The position numbers and the translations under genes are program-made. The notes under the pieces are model-generated. The model did not search any database, was not told the DNA's origin, and worked only from the letters and a program-made list of their open reading frames with translations. A stretch of 64,000 nt of DNA from Haloechinothrix sp033042135 (GTDB lineage: Bacteria > Actinomycetota > Actinomycetes > Mycobacteriales > Pseudonocardiaceae), in the NCBI RefSeq assembly GCF_033042135.1, contig NZ_WBXM01000001.1, positions 1 to 64,000 of the forward strand, in the 5' to 3' direction. Below are positions 57,446 through 64,000 of this stretch, piece after piece (the first letter of the stretch is position 1; each line of letters opens with the position of its first letter).

Positions 57446-58267
57446 ATGGTCGATGTCAGTGACCGGCGTGGCGATGCGCCGGAGGCGAGCGTGTTCGACA
57501 GCGACACCGGCTGCGTGCCGGACGGGCGGGCACGGTGGCGGGCAGCGCTCTCGGACCGCTGGAGTGTCCGGGCGGGCGTTCCGAACGGTGGTTACCTGCT
57601 GGCCACCTGCGTCCGCGCGCTGGCTGGCGAACTCCCGTTCCCCGACCCCATCGCGGTGTCGGGCCACTTCCTGCGGCCCGGGCGGGTGGGCGAAGCCGAG
57701 CTGGCCACCCAGGTGCTGCGCGCGGGCAGGCGCATGGCCGTGGCCGACTGCCTGCTGAGCCAGGACGAGCAGCGCGCGCTGCGTGTGGTCGCCACGTTCG
57801 CCGACCTCGGCAACCCCGCGGGCCGGACGCGGCTGCGCAACAGTCCTCCCGAGCTGCCTGCCCCGGAGCGCTGCGTGTCCGCGACCAGCGGGATCGAACT
57901 CGGCGGGGCCAGCATCGCCGAGCAGGTGGAGATCAGGTTCGCCGAACTACCCGCCTGGCGCCTCGGTCGCTCGGACGACGTCGCGGATGTGGCGTACTGG
58001 ATGCGCTTCGCCGACGGCAGGCCAACGGACGTGCTCGCGCTGCCGCTGCTGGTCGATGCCGCCCCACCGGTGGTGTGGGAGATCGGTGAAGCCACCTCGG
58101 TCACGGTCGAGCTGACTGTTCACGTACGAGCGCGACCGGCTGCCGGATGGCTGGCCTGCCGGTCTCGTACCCGGCACCGGATGTCCGGCTACCACGAGGA
58201 GGACGCCGAGATCTGGGACTCGGGTGGGGTGCTGGTGGCGCAATCCCGACAGCTTGCCATCGTATAA
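57446..58267 (+). CDS. Thioesterase-like hotdog family protein
   Basis: The 273-residue protein has RWSVRAGVPNGGYLLATCVRAL (about 33-54), then PIAVSGHFLRPGRVGEAELATQVLRAGRRMAVADC, then a second half with RFADGRPTDVLALPLLVDAAPPVVWEIG and a C-terminal SVTVELTVHVRARPAAGW. That is the double-hotdog pattern of acyl-CoA thioesterase II-like proteins (quoted here as separate blocks). The substrate is probably an acyl-CoA. ATG 57446 follows GAGAAGGGG. It is divergent from the broken MmyB regulator, which may once have controlled it. Confidence 0.8.
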   Translation: MVDVSDRRGDAPEASVFDSDTGCVPDGRARWRAALSDRWSVRAGVPNGGYLLATCVRALAGELPFPDPIAVSGHFLRPGRVGEAELATQVLRAGRRMAVADCLLSQDEQRALRVVATFADLGNPAGRTRLRNSPPELPAPERCVSATSGIELGGASIAEQVEIRFAELPAWRLGRSDDVADVAYWMRFADGRPTDVLALPLLVDAAPPVVWEIGEATSVTVELTVHVRARPAAGWLACRSRTRHRMSGYHEEDAEIWDSGGVLVAQSRQLAIV

Positions 58268-58270
58268 GTC

Positions 58271-58298
58271 TTGCTTATCGTAGTATGTATGCTACATT
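58271..58298 (+). promoter_or_regulatory. Promoter with operator dyad for the ABC exporter operon
   Basis: TTGCTT (58271-58276), a 16-base spacer and TACATT (58293-58298) form a good core promoter in an unusually AT-rich stretch. GTAGTATGTATGCTAC (58280-58295) is a near-perfect dyad with one mismatched pair, lying between the two hexamers. A repressor bound there would block RNA polymerase. The small XRE protein of the operon is the obvious candidate. Confidence 0.58.
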
Positions 58299-58332
58299 AC
58301 GGCAGACATCTGCGATTAGGGAGATAGTGACG

Positions 58333-59319
58333 ATGCGAGCGGTTTCCGAACCGTCCGCGTCCGCGGCAGGCCCATCGATCACGAACGACTCCGTGATCGA
58401 CGCGCGCGACCTGCGGATGCGTTACGGAACGGTCGACGTGCTGCGGGGCGTCGACTTCACCGTCCGGTGTGGCGAGGTGCTGGTCATGCTCGGCCCGAAC
58501 GGGGCGGGCAAGACCACCACGATCGAGATCCTCGAGGGATTCCGGATGCGTTCGGCCGGAGACGTCACGGTGCTCGGCTCGGACCCGGCGACGGCGGGTG
58601 AGGACTGGCGCGCCCGGTTCGGTGTGGTGCTCCAGTCCTGGCGCGACCACGGCAAGTGGCGCGTGCACGAGCTGCTGCATCACCTCGGCCGCTACTACGC
58701 GCCGTACGCCACACCCGACCGCCAGCGACCGATACCCACGGACGAGCTGATCGAGCGGGTCGGGCTGACCGGGCACGAGCGGAAGAAGATCTCCGCGCTT
58801 TCCGGGGGGCAACGGCGCAGGCTGGACGTGGCCGTCGGCCTGGTCGGCAGGCCGGAACTGCTGATCCTCGACGAGCCAACGGCGGGTTTCGACCCGCACG
58901 CGCGGCGCGAGTTCCACGACCTCATCCACCGGCTGTCGGATCTGGAGGACACCACGATCCTGCTGACCACCCACGACCTCGACGAGGCGGACAAGCTTGC
59001 CGACCGGGTGCTGATCCTGGCAGGTGGCAGGATCGTCGCCGACGGCAGCCCTGACGCCCTGGCACGGCAGGTATCCGGGCAGGCCGAGGTGCGCTGGAGC
59101 GTGAACGGGCAGCGGCACGTACACGCCACCACCGAGGCCACCCCGTTCGTCCGGCAGCTGTTCGAGCAGCACGGTGACCGCGTCACCGACCTGGAAGTCC
59201 GGCGGGCATCGCTGGAGGACACCTACATCACGATGGTGCAGCGGCACGAATCCGGCGACGCCGAGCAGGCCGTTGCCGAGTTCACCGGCCGGACCGACCA
59301 CAGGCAAGGGGGGTCATGA
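58333..59319 (+). CDS. ABC transporter ATP-binding protein (drug/exporter type)
   Basis: The 328-residue protein has Walker A GPNGAGKT (about residues 57-64), the Q-loop, signature LSGGQRRRLDVAVGLV, Walker B LLILDEPTAGFD and the H-loop THD. The C-terminal extension (about 245-328) is typical of DrrA/CcmA-like exporters. AGGGAG lies nine bases before ATG 58333; GTG 58327 is closer than usual. It pairs with the permease overlapping its stop. Export of a drug or lipid is likely, but the substrate is unknown. Confidence 0.9.
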   Translation: MRAVSEPSASAAGPSITNDSVIDARDLRMRYGTVDVLRGVDFTVRCGEVLVMLGPNGAGKTTTIEILEGFRMRSAGDVTVLGSDPATAGEDWRARFGVVLQSWRDHGKWRVHELLHHLGRYYAPYATPDRQRPIPTDELIERVGLTGHERKKISALSGGQRRRLDVAVGLVGRPELLILDEPTAGFDPHARREFHDLIHRLSDLEDTTILLTTHDLDEADKLADRVLILAGGRIVADGSPDALARQVSGQAEVRWSVNGQRHVHATTEATPFVRQLFEQHGDRVTDLEVRRASLEDTYITMVQRHESGDAEQAVAEFTGRTDHRQGGS

Positions 59320-60167
59320 ACCCGAAGGCACATGCCGCGCGTACCGGTCTGACACGCGGCCTCATCGAGTTCCGTCAGATGCTGACCAACGCCTCTGATA
59401 TGTCATTCATGCTGATCATGCCGGGAATCCTGTTGGTGGTGCTGTACTTCCAGCGCAACTCCGAGGTCGAGGGCACACCGTTGTCGCTGGCCGTGCTGTC
59501 CATCCCTGGTGTACTCGGCATCATGGTGGCCTACCTCGCGATGATGAGCCCGGCGTACTCGCTGGCCGCCGAACGCGAGGACGGCACCCTGCTGCGGATG
59601 AAGGCACTGCCGCACGGCATGACCGGTTACGTGAGCGGCCGGGTGCTGGGATCGGTGCTGGAGTCGCTGGTTCCGATGGTGCTGCTCCTGGTTCCCACGC
59701 TGCTGCTGTTCGACGGAGTCATGTCGGGCGGGCCGACCGGCTGGCTGCTCCTCCCGCCCATGGTCCTGCTCGGCTTGCTGTCGAGCCTGCCGATCGGGTT
59801 CATCATTGGCTCGCTGGCCAGGAACCCACGCACTATCGGTGGCTGGGGTTTCTTGACCACCGGCGGCCTCGCCGCGATCTCCGGGATCTTCTTTCCCATC
59901 ATCATGCTGCCCGCCTGGCTGCAGGTGCTCGCGCAGATCTTCCCGGTGTACTGGATCGGGCTGGGCATGCGCTCGATCTTCCTGCCGGACGAGGCGGCGG
60001 CGGTGGAGATCGGCGAGTCATGGCGGACGCTGGAGATGCTCGGCGTGCTAGGAGTTTGGTCGATCATCGGGCTGGCCCTGGCACCGGTGGTGCTCCGGCG
60101 GATGGCCCGCCACGAGTCCGGCTCCGCTGTCGAGGCCCGCAGGCACGAGGCGGCGCAGCGTATCTGA
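59316..60167 (+). CDS. ABC-2 type transporter permease
   Basis: The 283-residue protein has six membrane segments, including LIMPGILLVVLYF (about 30-42) and LLPPMVLLGLLSSLPIGFIIGSLA (about 142-165, in shorter blocks). The ABC2-membrane pattern GGLAAISGIFFPIIMLPAW is followed by the last helix. A long N-terminal cytoplasmic segment (1-25) is basic. It overlaps the ATPase gene (ATGA-type, GGTCATGA) and is followed by the XRE regulator gene. Confidence 0.88.
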   Translation: MNPKAHAARTGLTRGLIEFRQMLTNASDMSFMLIMPGILLVVLYFQRNSEVEGTPLSLAVLSIPGVLGIMVAYLAMMSPAYSLAAEREDGTLLRMKALPHGMTGYVSGRVLGSVLESLVPMVLLLVPTLLLFDGVMSGGPTGWLLLPPMVLLGLLSSLPIGFIIGSLARNPRTIGGWGFLTTGGLAAISGIFFPIIMLPAWLQVLAQIFPVYWIGLGMRSIFLPDEAAAVEIGESWRTLEMLGVLGVWSIIGLALAPVVLRRMARHESGSAVEARRHEAAQRI

Positions 60168-60211
60168 TGATCACCGCGCGAGGGAGCAGTGGCGACCATG
60201 AGGCGGCAAGC

Positions 60212-60451
60212 ATGAGCGACACCATCTACAACCGGCTGGCGGTGCTGCGAGCCGAGCGCGGCATCTCCCGCAGGCAACTCGCCGAGGCGCTGGGGGTGCA
60301 CTACCAGACGGTCGGGTATCTGGAACGCGGCGAGTACAGCCCGAGCCTCGCGCTGGCGCTCCGCATCGCCGAGCACTTCGAGGTCCCGGTCGAGGCGGTG
60401 TTCTCCACCCGTCCCTTCCCCCGCATCGGCGAGGCCGGGCGGTCGGCCTGA
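60212..60451 (+). CDS. Small XRE-family HTH regulator
   Basis: This 79-residue protein is essentially one HTH_3 domain: IYNRLAVLRAERGISRRQLAEALGVHYQTVGYLERGEYSPSLALALRIA in continuous order (shorter here: GISRRQLAEALGVHYQTVGY). It has no sensor domain. Such single-domain regulators often sit at the end of the ABC operons they control. ATG 60212 has GAGG eight bases upstream; ATG 60167 in frame, overlapping the permease stop, would add 15 residues. It is the best candidate to bind the dyad at 58280-58295. Confidence 0.83.
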   Translation: MSDTIYNRLAVLRAERGISRRQLAEALGVHYQTVGYLERGEYSPSLALALRIAEHFEVPVEAVFSTRPFPRIGEAGRSA

Positions 60452-60478
60452 CGGGCATCGGTACCGAAAGGAATCTTC

Positions 60479-61660
60479 ATGTCCCCAACCCAGCCAGGGG
60501 TGACGCTCGGCGGCCCAGTGTCGCGTGCCGAACGCGCCATCGCACCTGACCTCGCGCGCGGTCTGATGCTGCTGCTGATAGCGCTGGCGTACGCCCCGAC
60601 ATATCTAACCAATGTGGACGATGGATTCTGGCTTCGCCCTGGCGGCGGCAGCACAGTCGACAATGCCGTCAACTTCGCGAGCTTGCTGCTCCTGGACAAT
60701 CGCGCCTACCCGTTGTTCGCCGCGCTCTTCGGTTACGGGATGGCTGTGCTGGTCAGCAGGCAGCTCGCCGCAGGAACCGCCGAATCCGAGGTACGAATGC
60801 GGCTCCGGCGCCGCAGCCTGGCACTGCTGTTGTTCGGCTTCGTGCACGGCGCGTTGATCTACCCTGGAGAGATTCTGGGCCCCTACGCTGTGGCGGGATT
60901 GCTCATCGGCTGGTTGCTGTTCCGGGACAATCGAACCCTGGTGAAAGCTGTCGCCGCGATCGCGCCGATCTACCTGGTCACTATCCCGGTCATCGGTGTG
61001 ATGATGCGCTCGGGAGGCGAGTTCGGCGAGAACTCACTAGGCACGTATCCCGAGACCGTGCTGATGCAGGCGGCGGCGTACCCGTTCGCCCTGGTGTTCA
61101 ACGTAGTGTTCTTCCCGATCGTGCTGGCGATCCTGCTCGGCGCGTGGGCGGGCAAACGCGCATTGCTGCATCGACCTGCGGAACACAGCCGCTCGCTCGG
61201 CAGGATCGCCACTGTCGGCATCGGCGTCTCGCTCGCCGGAGCCCTTCCTGCGGCGCTCATCGGTGCGGAACTCTGGCACCCGGGCGCCACAGCGGGCACG
61301 GTCCTACTCTCCCTGCACATTGCCACCGGGGTCTTCGGAGGGTTCGGCTACGCCGCCTTGTTCGGCCTCCTCGGGGCCCGGCTACAGCACAGCAGTGGCG
61401 TGCTGGTGCGGTCGCTCACGGCAACCGGTCAGCGCTCGCTGACCTGCTACCTGCTACAGTCCGCCCTGATCTTCGTCGTCATGTCGCCTGTCGCGCTCGA
61501 CGTAGGTGGTCCGGTCCACGCCACCGGTGCCGCGCTGGTCGCGGTCGCCGCCTGGTTGGCCGGAGTCGCGCTATCGGTCCTGCTGGAGCGAGCGCAACGG
61601 CGTGGTCCGGCGGACGCGCTGTTACGCCATCTGATCTACCGGGACCGTGCCTCGACGTAA
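60479..61660 (+). CDS. DUF418 domain membrane protein
   Basis: The 393-residue protein has about ten membrane segments. The N-terminal acyltransferase_3-like block is RAIAPDLARGLMLLLIALAYAP. The C-terminal DUF418 domain (about 245-388) has GQRSLTCYLLQSALIFVV and an ERAQRRGPADALLRHL ending (shown in parts), typical of YeiB-like proteins. DUF418 proteins may transfer acyl groups at the membrane, but no activity is established. It starts 27 bases after the XRE gene with AAAGGAA before ATG 60479, so it is likely part of the exporter operon. Confidence 0.85.
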   Translation: MSPTQPGVTLGGPVSRAERAIAPDLARGLMLLLIALAYAPTYLTNVDDGFWLRPGGGSTVDNAVNFASLLLLDNRAYPLFAALFGYGMAVLVSRQLAAGTAESEVRMRLRRRSLALLLFGFVHGALIYPGEILGPYAVAGLLIGWLLFRDNRTLVKAVAAIAPIYLVTIPVIGVMMRSGGEFGENSLGTYPETVLMQAAAYPFALVFNVVFFPIVLAILLGAWAGKRALLHRPAEHSRSLGRIATVGIGVSLAGALPAALIGAELWHPGATAGTVLLSLHIATGVFGGFGYAALFGLLGARLQHSSGVLVRSLTATGQRSLTCYLLQSALIFVVMSPVALDVGGPVHATGAALVAVAAWLAGVALSVLLERAQRRGPADALLRHLIYRDRAST

Positions 61661-61740
61661 AGCCTCGCCCCGAGCACGGGTCGCCGACGGAGCCGAGCGG
61701 CCCCTTGGGTACATATCCGGTAGCCGAGGACCCCTTCGGC

Positions 61741-61950
61741 TCACTCCCCCTGGCCGAGCCGGTCCACCCGACGGAGGAAACCGCGCCGGTCGAGGAAGTG
61801 GGAGAGGTACTGGCGGTGCTCCTCGCAGGCGATCCAGGTCTTCTCCCGATCCGGATCGTGAATCTTGGGGTTGTTCCAGACCACGGCGTAGACGCCTACG
61901 GCGGTGCAGCCCTTGGCGGAGCAGATCACGGAGTCGGGCGCTTCGGTCAT
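61741..61950 (-). CDS. Small Cys/His-rich protein, possible zinc-binding
   Basis: The 69-residue protein has ICSAKGC near the N-terminus (Cys10 and Cys15), VVWNNPKIHDPDREKTW, and ACEEHRQYLSHFLDRRGFLR (Cys42, His45). Two pairs of metal-type ligands spaced like this suggest a small zinc ribbon. The WNNPKxH...KTWxACxEH pattern is conserved in actinobacterial proteins often annotated hypothetical. It lies 55 bases downstream of the Ser/Thr kinase gene and is probably co-transcribed. Confidence 0.75.
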   Translation of the reverse strand: MTEAPDSVICSAKGCTAVGVYAVVWNNPKIHDPDREKTWIACEEHRQYLSHFLDRRGFLRRVDRLGQGE

Positions 61951-62005
61951 CACCGCCAAGGATAGGGCACGCACCGCAGAGCAGCGGCGGCGTAACCCAG
62001 CGGGA

Positions 62006-63619
62006 TCAGTCGCTGTCGCTGAGCGGGCGGAGGACCGACAGTGCCTGCCCACCCCGCTCGCGATGAATATCGCCGTCATCGATCCATTCCTCGAGGTCCT
62101 CGATGAGATCGTCGGCGTCCTCGGCCCAGTCCTCCTGGTCCTCCTCGCCGAGCAAGCTCTCGATATCGGACAGCAAGCTGTCACTTTCGGCGCCCCAAGC
62201 CTGCATATCCCTCGCGATCTCGGCGAACAGCCCGCTGGTCCTGGCGAGTTCCGGCGACTGCGGGCGGCCCTCGCGTTCCAGCACCGTGATCGACTGCCTG
62301 CCCAGCACGGGTTCCACCTTCCCGTCGGCCAGCCATTCTGCCACGTCGGTGACCAGCTTACGCGCCCGTTCGGGCCGCTTATCCTCGTCGGCATCCCGCA
62401 CGTCGCGCAGCTTGTCGAGCAGCTTGTCACCGCGCTCGCCAGCCGCCTCAGGGTCCCGAGCCACCTCGGCGATGAGCTCGTTCAAGTCGTCAGGCGCGGC
62501 CGCGACGCCGGTGTCGTCGGGGTCCGGCTCGGCCCGTTCCTCACCGGATCCGTGCGGCTCGTCCGCCGCATCGTCTGGCTCGTCGTTCTCCCCGGCAGCC
62601 GGGTTGATCCGCTCCGCGGGTGAGGCCTCGCCCGCGATGCGGTGCTCGGGTGCCGCCAGCGCGGCCGCGACGAACAAGGCAACCACCGCCACCAGCGCGA
62701 TCAGCGCCCACCGGCGCCGTCCGGATCCGGTCGCGGGCGGCGATCCGTACGGCTGCGCGGCGGCGGGCAGCATCTTGGTGACCCGCGGTCGGGGCGCGGT
62801 GCCTCCGGAGGCCAGGGCGCGCCGCATCCCATCAGCGTCGCCGTACCGCTCGGCCGGGTCCTTCGCCAGTGCCCGCTCGACCACGGAGGCCACCCCGGCT
62901 GGCACGTGCGGTGCCACCTCGGCCAGCGGCGGTACCGGGTCGCGCTGGTGCGCCAGCGCCTCTGCCACCGGGGTCTCCGCCTCGAACGGCGCGCGTCCGG
63001 TCAGGCATTCGTACAACACGACACCCACCGAGTAGACGTCACCGGCAGCACTCGGCTGTCGACCGGCAGCCTGCTCCGGAGCGACGTAGCGGGGCGTGCC
63101 GATCATCATGCCGGTGCTTGTCAGCCGGCTGGTGTTCGCGGCCAACGCCGCCGCGATCCCGAAATCAGCCAGCTTGATCCCACCCGCGTCGGGCAGCAGG
63201 ATGTTCGACGGTTTCACGTCCCGGTGCACCAGGCCCCGTTGATGGGCCGCAGCCAGCGCGCCCAGCGTGGCATCGGCGATCTCCACCGCCTCCGCGACAG
63301 CGAGCCCGCCTTCGTCACGCAGCCGATGTTCCAGGCTACGACCGGCGACCAGCTCCATGACGATGAACGGCCTGCCTGCGTCCTCCCCCACGTCGTAGAC
63401 CGACACCGTGTTCGGGTGCTGCAGGGCTGCCGCCGCCCTGGCCTCGCGCAGCAGCCGTTCCCGGGCTGTCGGCTCGCCCGCGATGTGGTCGTGCATGAGC
63501 TTGATCGCCACGTCGCGGTCGAGCGTGCGATCACGGGCGGCATAGACCTGCGCCATGCCGCCCGCACCGAGCGAGGCACCCAGCTCGTAGCGTCCGCCAA
63601 GAACCGTCGACCCGACCAC
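62006..63619 (-). CDS. Membrane Ser/Thr protein kinase with acidic helical extracellular domain
   Basis: The 537-residue protein has a kinase domain (about 10-270) with LGAGGMAQV, Lys40, HRDVKPSN (Asp134), DFG at 152-154 and GTPRYVAPEQ. The single membrane helix is at about 304-323. The extracellular part (about 330-537) begins Asp/Glu/Pro-rich and then forms predicted helices with DDLNELIAEVARDP and DIESLLGEEDQEDWAEDADDL. There are no PASTA domains. It resembles no sensor domain I know, so the signal is unknown. It ends seven bases short of the region with the small zinc protein gene. Confidence 0.88.
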   Translation of the reverse strand: MVGSTVLGGRYELGASLGAGGMAQVYAARDRTLDRDVAIKLMHDHIAGEPTARERLLREARAAAALQHPNTVSVYDVGEDAGRPFIVMELVAGRSLEHRLRDEGGLAVAEAVEIADATLGALAAAHQRGLVHRDVKPSNILLPDAGGIKLADFGIAAALAANTSRLTSTGMMIGTPRYVAPEQAAGRQPSAAGDVYSVGVVLYECLTGRAPFEAETPVAEALAHQRDPVPPLAEVAPHVPAGVASVVERALAKDPAERYGDADGMRRALASGGTAPRPRVTKMLPAAAQPYGSPPATGSGRRRWALIALVAVVALFVAAALAAPEHRIAGEASPAERINPAAGENDEPDDAADEPHGSGEERAEPDPDDTGVAAAPDDLNELIAEVARDPEAAGERGDKLLDKLRDVRDADEDKRPERARKLVTDVAEWLADGKVEPVLGRQSITVLEREGRPQSPELARTSGLFAEIARDMQAWGAESDSLLSDIESLLGEEDQEDWAEDADDLIEDLEEWIDDGDIHRERGGQALSVLRPLSDSD

Positions 63620-63696
63620 GCCGGAAACCGTACCGTTACCTCACCCCGACGCGTGACACGACCGGGGAGCCCACCTACCGGCCTGGCGTATCCCAA

Positions 63697-63733
63697 CACC
63701 GCATCGCCCTGCGCCGGGCAGGGCGATGCGGTG
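63697..63733. terminator. 16-bp hairpin terminator
   Basis: CACCGCATCGCCCTGC (63697-63712) and its reverse complement (63718-63733) form a perfect stem with a five-base loop. It lies between the partial gene at the right edge and the kinase, both on the minus strand, and so ends the partial gene's transcript. Confidence 0.75.
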
Positions 63734-63820
63734 CCCATCGTGTGGGTCGTAGTGTCCGTTATGCGCGCACCGAGAGGTCGCCGAGACTCTGGTGAATCCT
63801 CGGCCGACCGGCTGTCGGGC

Positions 63821-64000
63821 TTAGGAGGCCTCGCCCTGCCGCTGGCTTCCCTCGGACTCGCCGTTGCCATCCTGGTCGGCAGCGTCCTCGTCAGTCCGCA
63901 GGTCCAATGCCGCACGCCCCTCGTCGTAACGGCGCGCGATCATCTCGTAGGCCTCGCGCTCGGTCTCGTCCAGCCACGCGCGGTACTCAGTTGACTCCGG
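63821..64000 (-). CDS. C-terminus of an unidentified protein (partial)
   Basis: Fifty-nine C-terminal residues are visible, ending at TAA (63821-63823). EYRAWLDETEREAYEMIARRYDEGRAALDL is a charged amphipathic helix (quoted in parts: WLDETEREAYEMIARRYDEG). An acidic Gln/Ser/Gly tail follows. The frame is open to the window edge. The start lies beyond 64000 and the family cannot be named. Confidence 0.6.
   Translation of the reverse strand, partial: PESTEYRAWLDETEREAYEMIARRYDEGRAALDLRTDEDAADQDGNGESEGSQRQGEAS

Overview
The window is high-GC DNA with strong actinobacterial codon bias, frequent GTG starts and tightly overlapping ATGA/GTGA gene junctions. The run fhaA-fhaB-pstP-rodA-pbpA-pknA-pknB, followed by a trpG/pabA-like gene, a class E sortase, crgA, a PH-domain membrane protein, a rhomboid protease and a cyclophilin, is the origin-proximal cell-division and Ser/Thr-kinase neighbourhood of Actinobacteria (Mycobacterium tuberculosis Rv0009-Rv0020c region). 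DUF5753/DUF397 regulator pairs and a GAACGTGGC...CACGTTC intergenic repeat point to Pseudonocardiaceae (Amycolatopsis, Saccharomonospora or Prauserella type). The family assignment is inference.

Layout. 1-9021: the start of a membrane-anchored protein (cut by the window edge), a molybdopterin oxidoreductase, an SDR dehydrogenase, a TM0106-type RecB-like nuclease, two small genes that look leaderless, and a copper-type module (YcnI, CopC, CopD). 9220-15403: an aminoglycoside-phosphotransferase-like kinase in operon with an HTH/TPR regulator, two small unknowns, a TetR regulator with a probable operator, an HD hydrolase, and an intact DUF5753 regulator/DUF397 pair. 15420-21875: a PLP-dependent alanine racemase/aldolase-like enzyme, an ALO-type FAD oxidase, an atypical SDR, an unknown protein, and two overlapping HpcH/HpaI CoA-ester lyases. 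22043-22125: tRNA-Leu(CAG) and its palindromic terminator. 22309-31777: the seven-gene FHA/PP2C/RodA/PBP/PknA/PknB operon. 31841-33776: glutamine amidotransferase and saccharopine-dehydrogenase-like reductase. 33778-36110: a graveyard of broken genes (mazEF-like toxin-antitoxin relic, internally deleted P-loop kinase, 5'-truncated radical SAM gene fused head-to-head to a 5'-truncated DUF5753 gene), with an intact Nudix gene and an intact DUF397 gene among them. 36138-38147: small membrane protein, sortase, crgA, PH-domain protein.

38170-53044 separates crgA/PH from rhomboid/ppiA, which lie close together in mycobacteria. It holds larC-larB (minus strand) and larE (plus strand) for the nickel-pincer cofactor. 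Next comes a four-gene minus-strand operon: fatty-acyl-reductase-like SDR fused to a HAD phosphatase, zinc alcohol dehydrogenase, divergent LarA-like enzyme, and PlsC-type acyltransferase. Then follow a PucR regulator and, divergently, a sodium/solute symporter, an agmatinase-family ureohydrolase and a TPP enzyme. 53078-64000: rhomboid, cyclophilin, a Lys/Ala-rich membrane protein, a DUF6918-like protein, an internally deleted MmyB-type regulator, a thioesterase-like protein, an ABC exporter with a small XRE regulator behind a clear promoter/operator, a DUF418 protein, a small Cys/His protein, a fourth-type Ser/Thr kinase and the 3' end of a further gene.

The most interesting points are: (1) the nickel-pincer cofactor genes beside a LarA homologue that keeps the cofactor lysine and nickel histidine but appears to have Asn in place of the second catalytic His, inside what looks like a lipid operon; (2) a dispersed 41-43 bp dyad repeat whose terminal CTGAACG supplies the stop codons of three genes; (3) the gene-decay island at 33.8-35.9 kb; (4) the symporter/ureohydrolase/TPP-enzyme catabolic operon. 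No IS element, CRISPR array, rRNA gene or intact prophage was seen.
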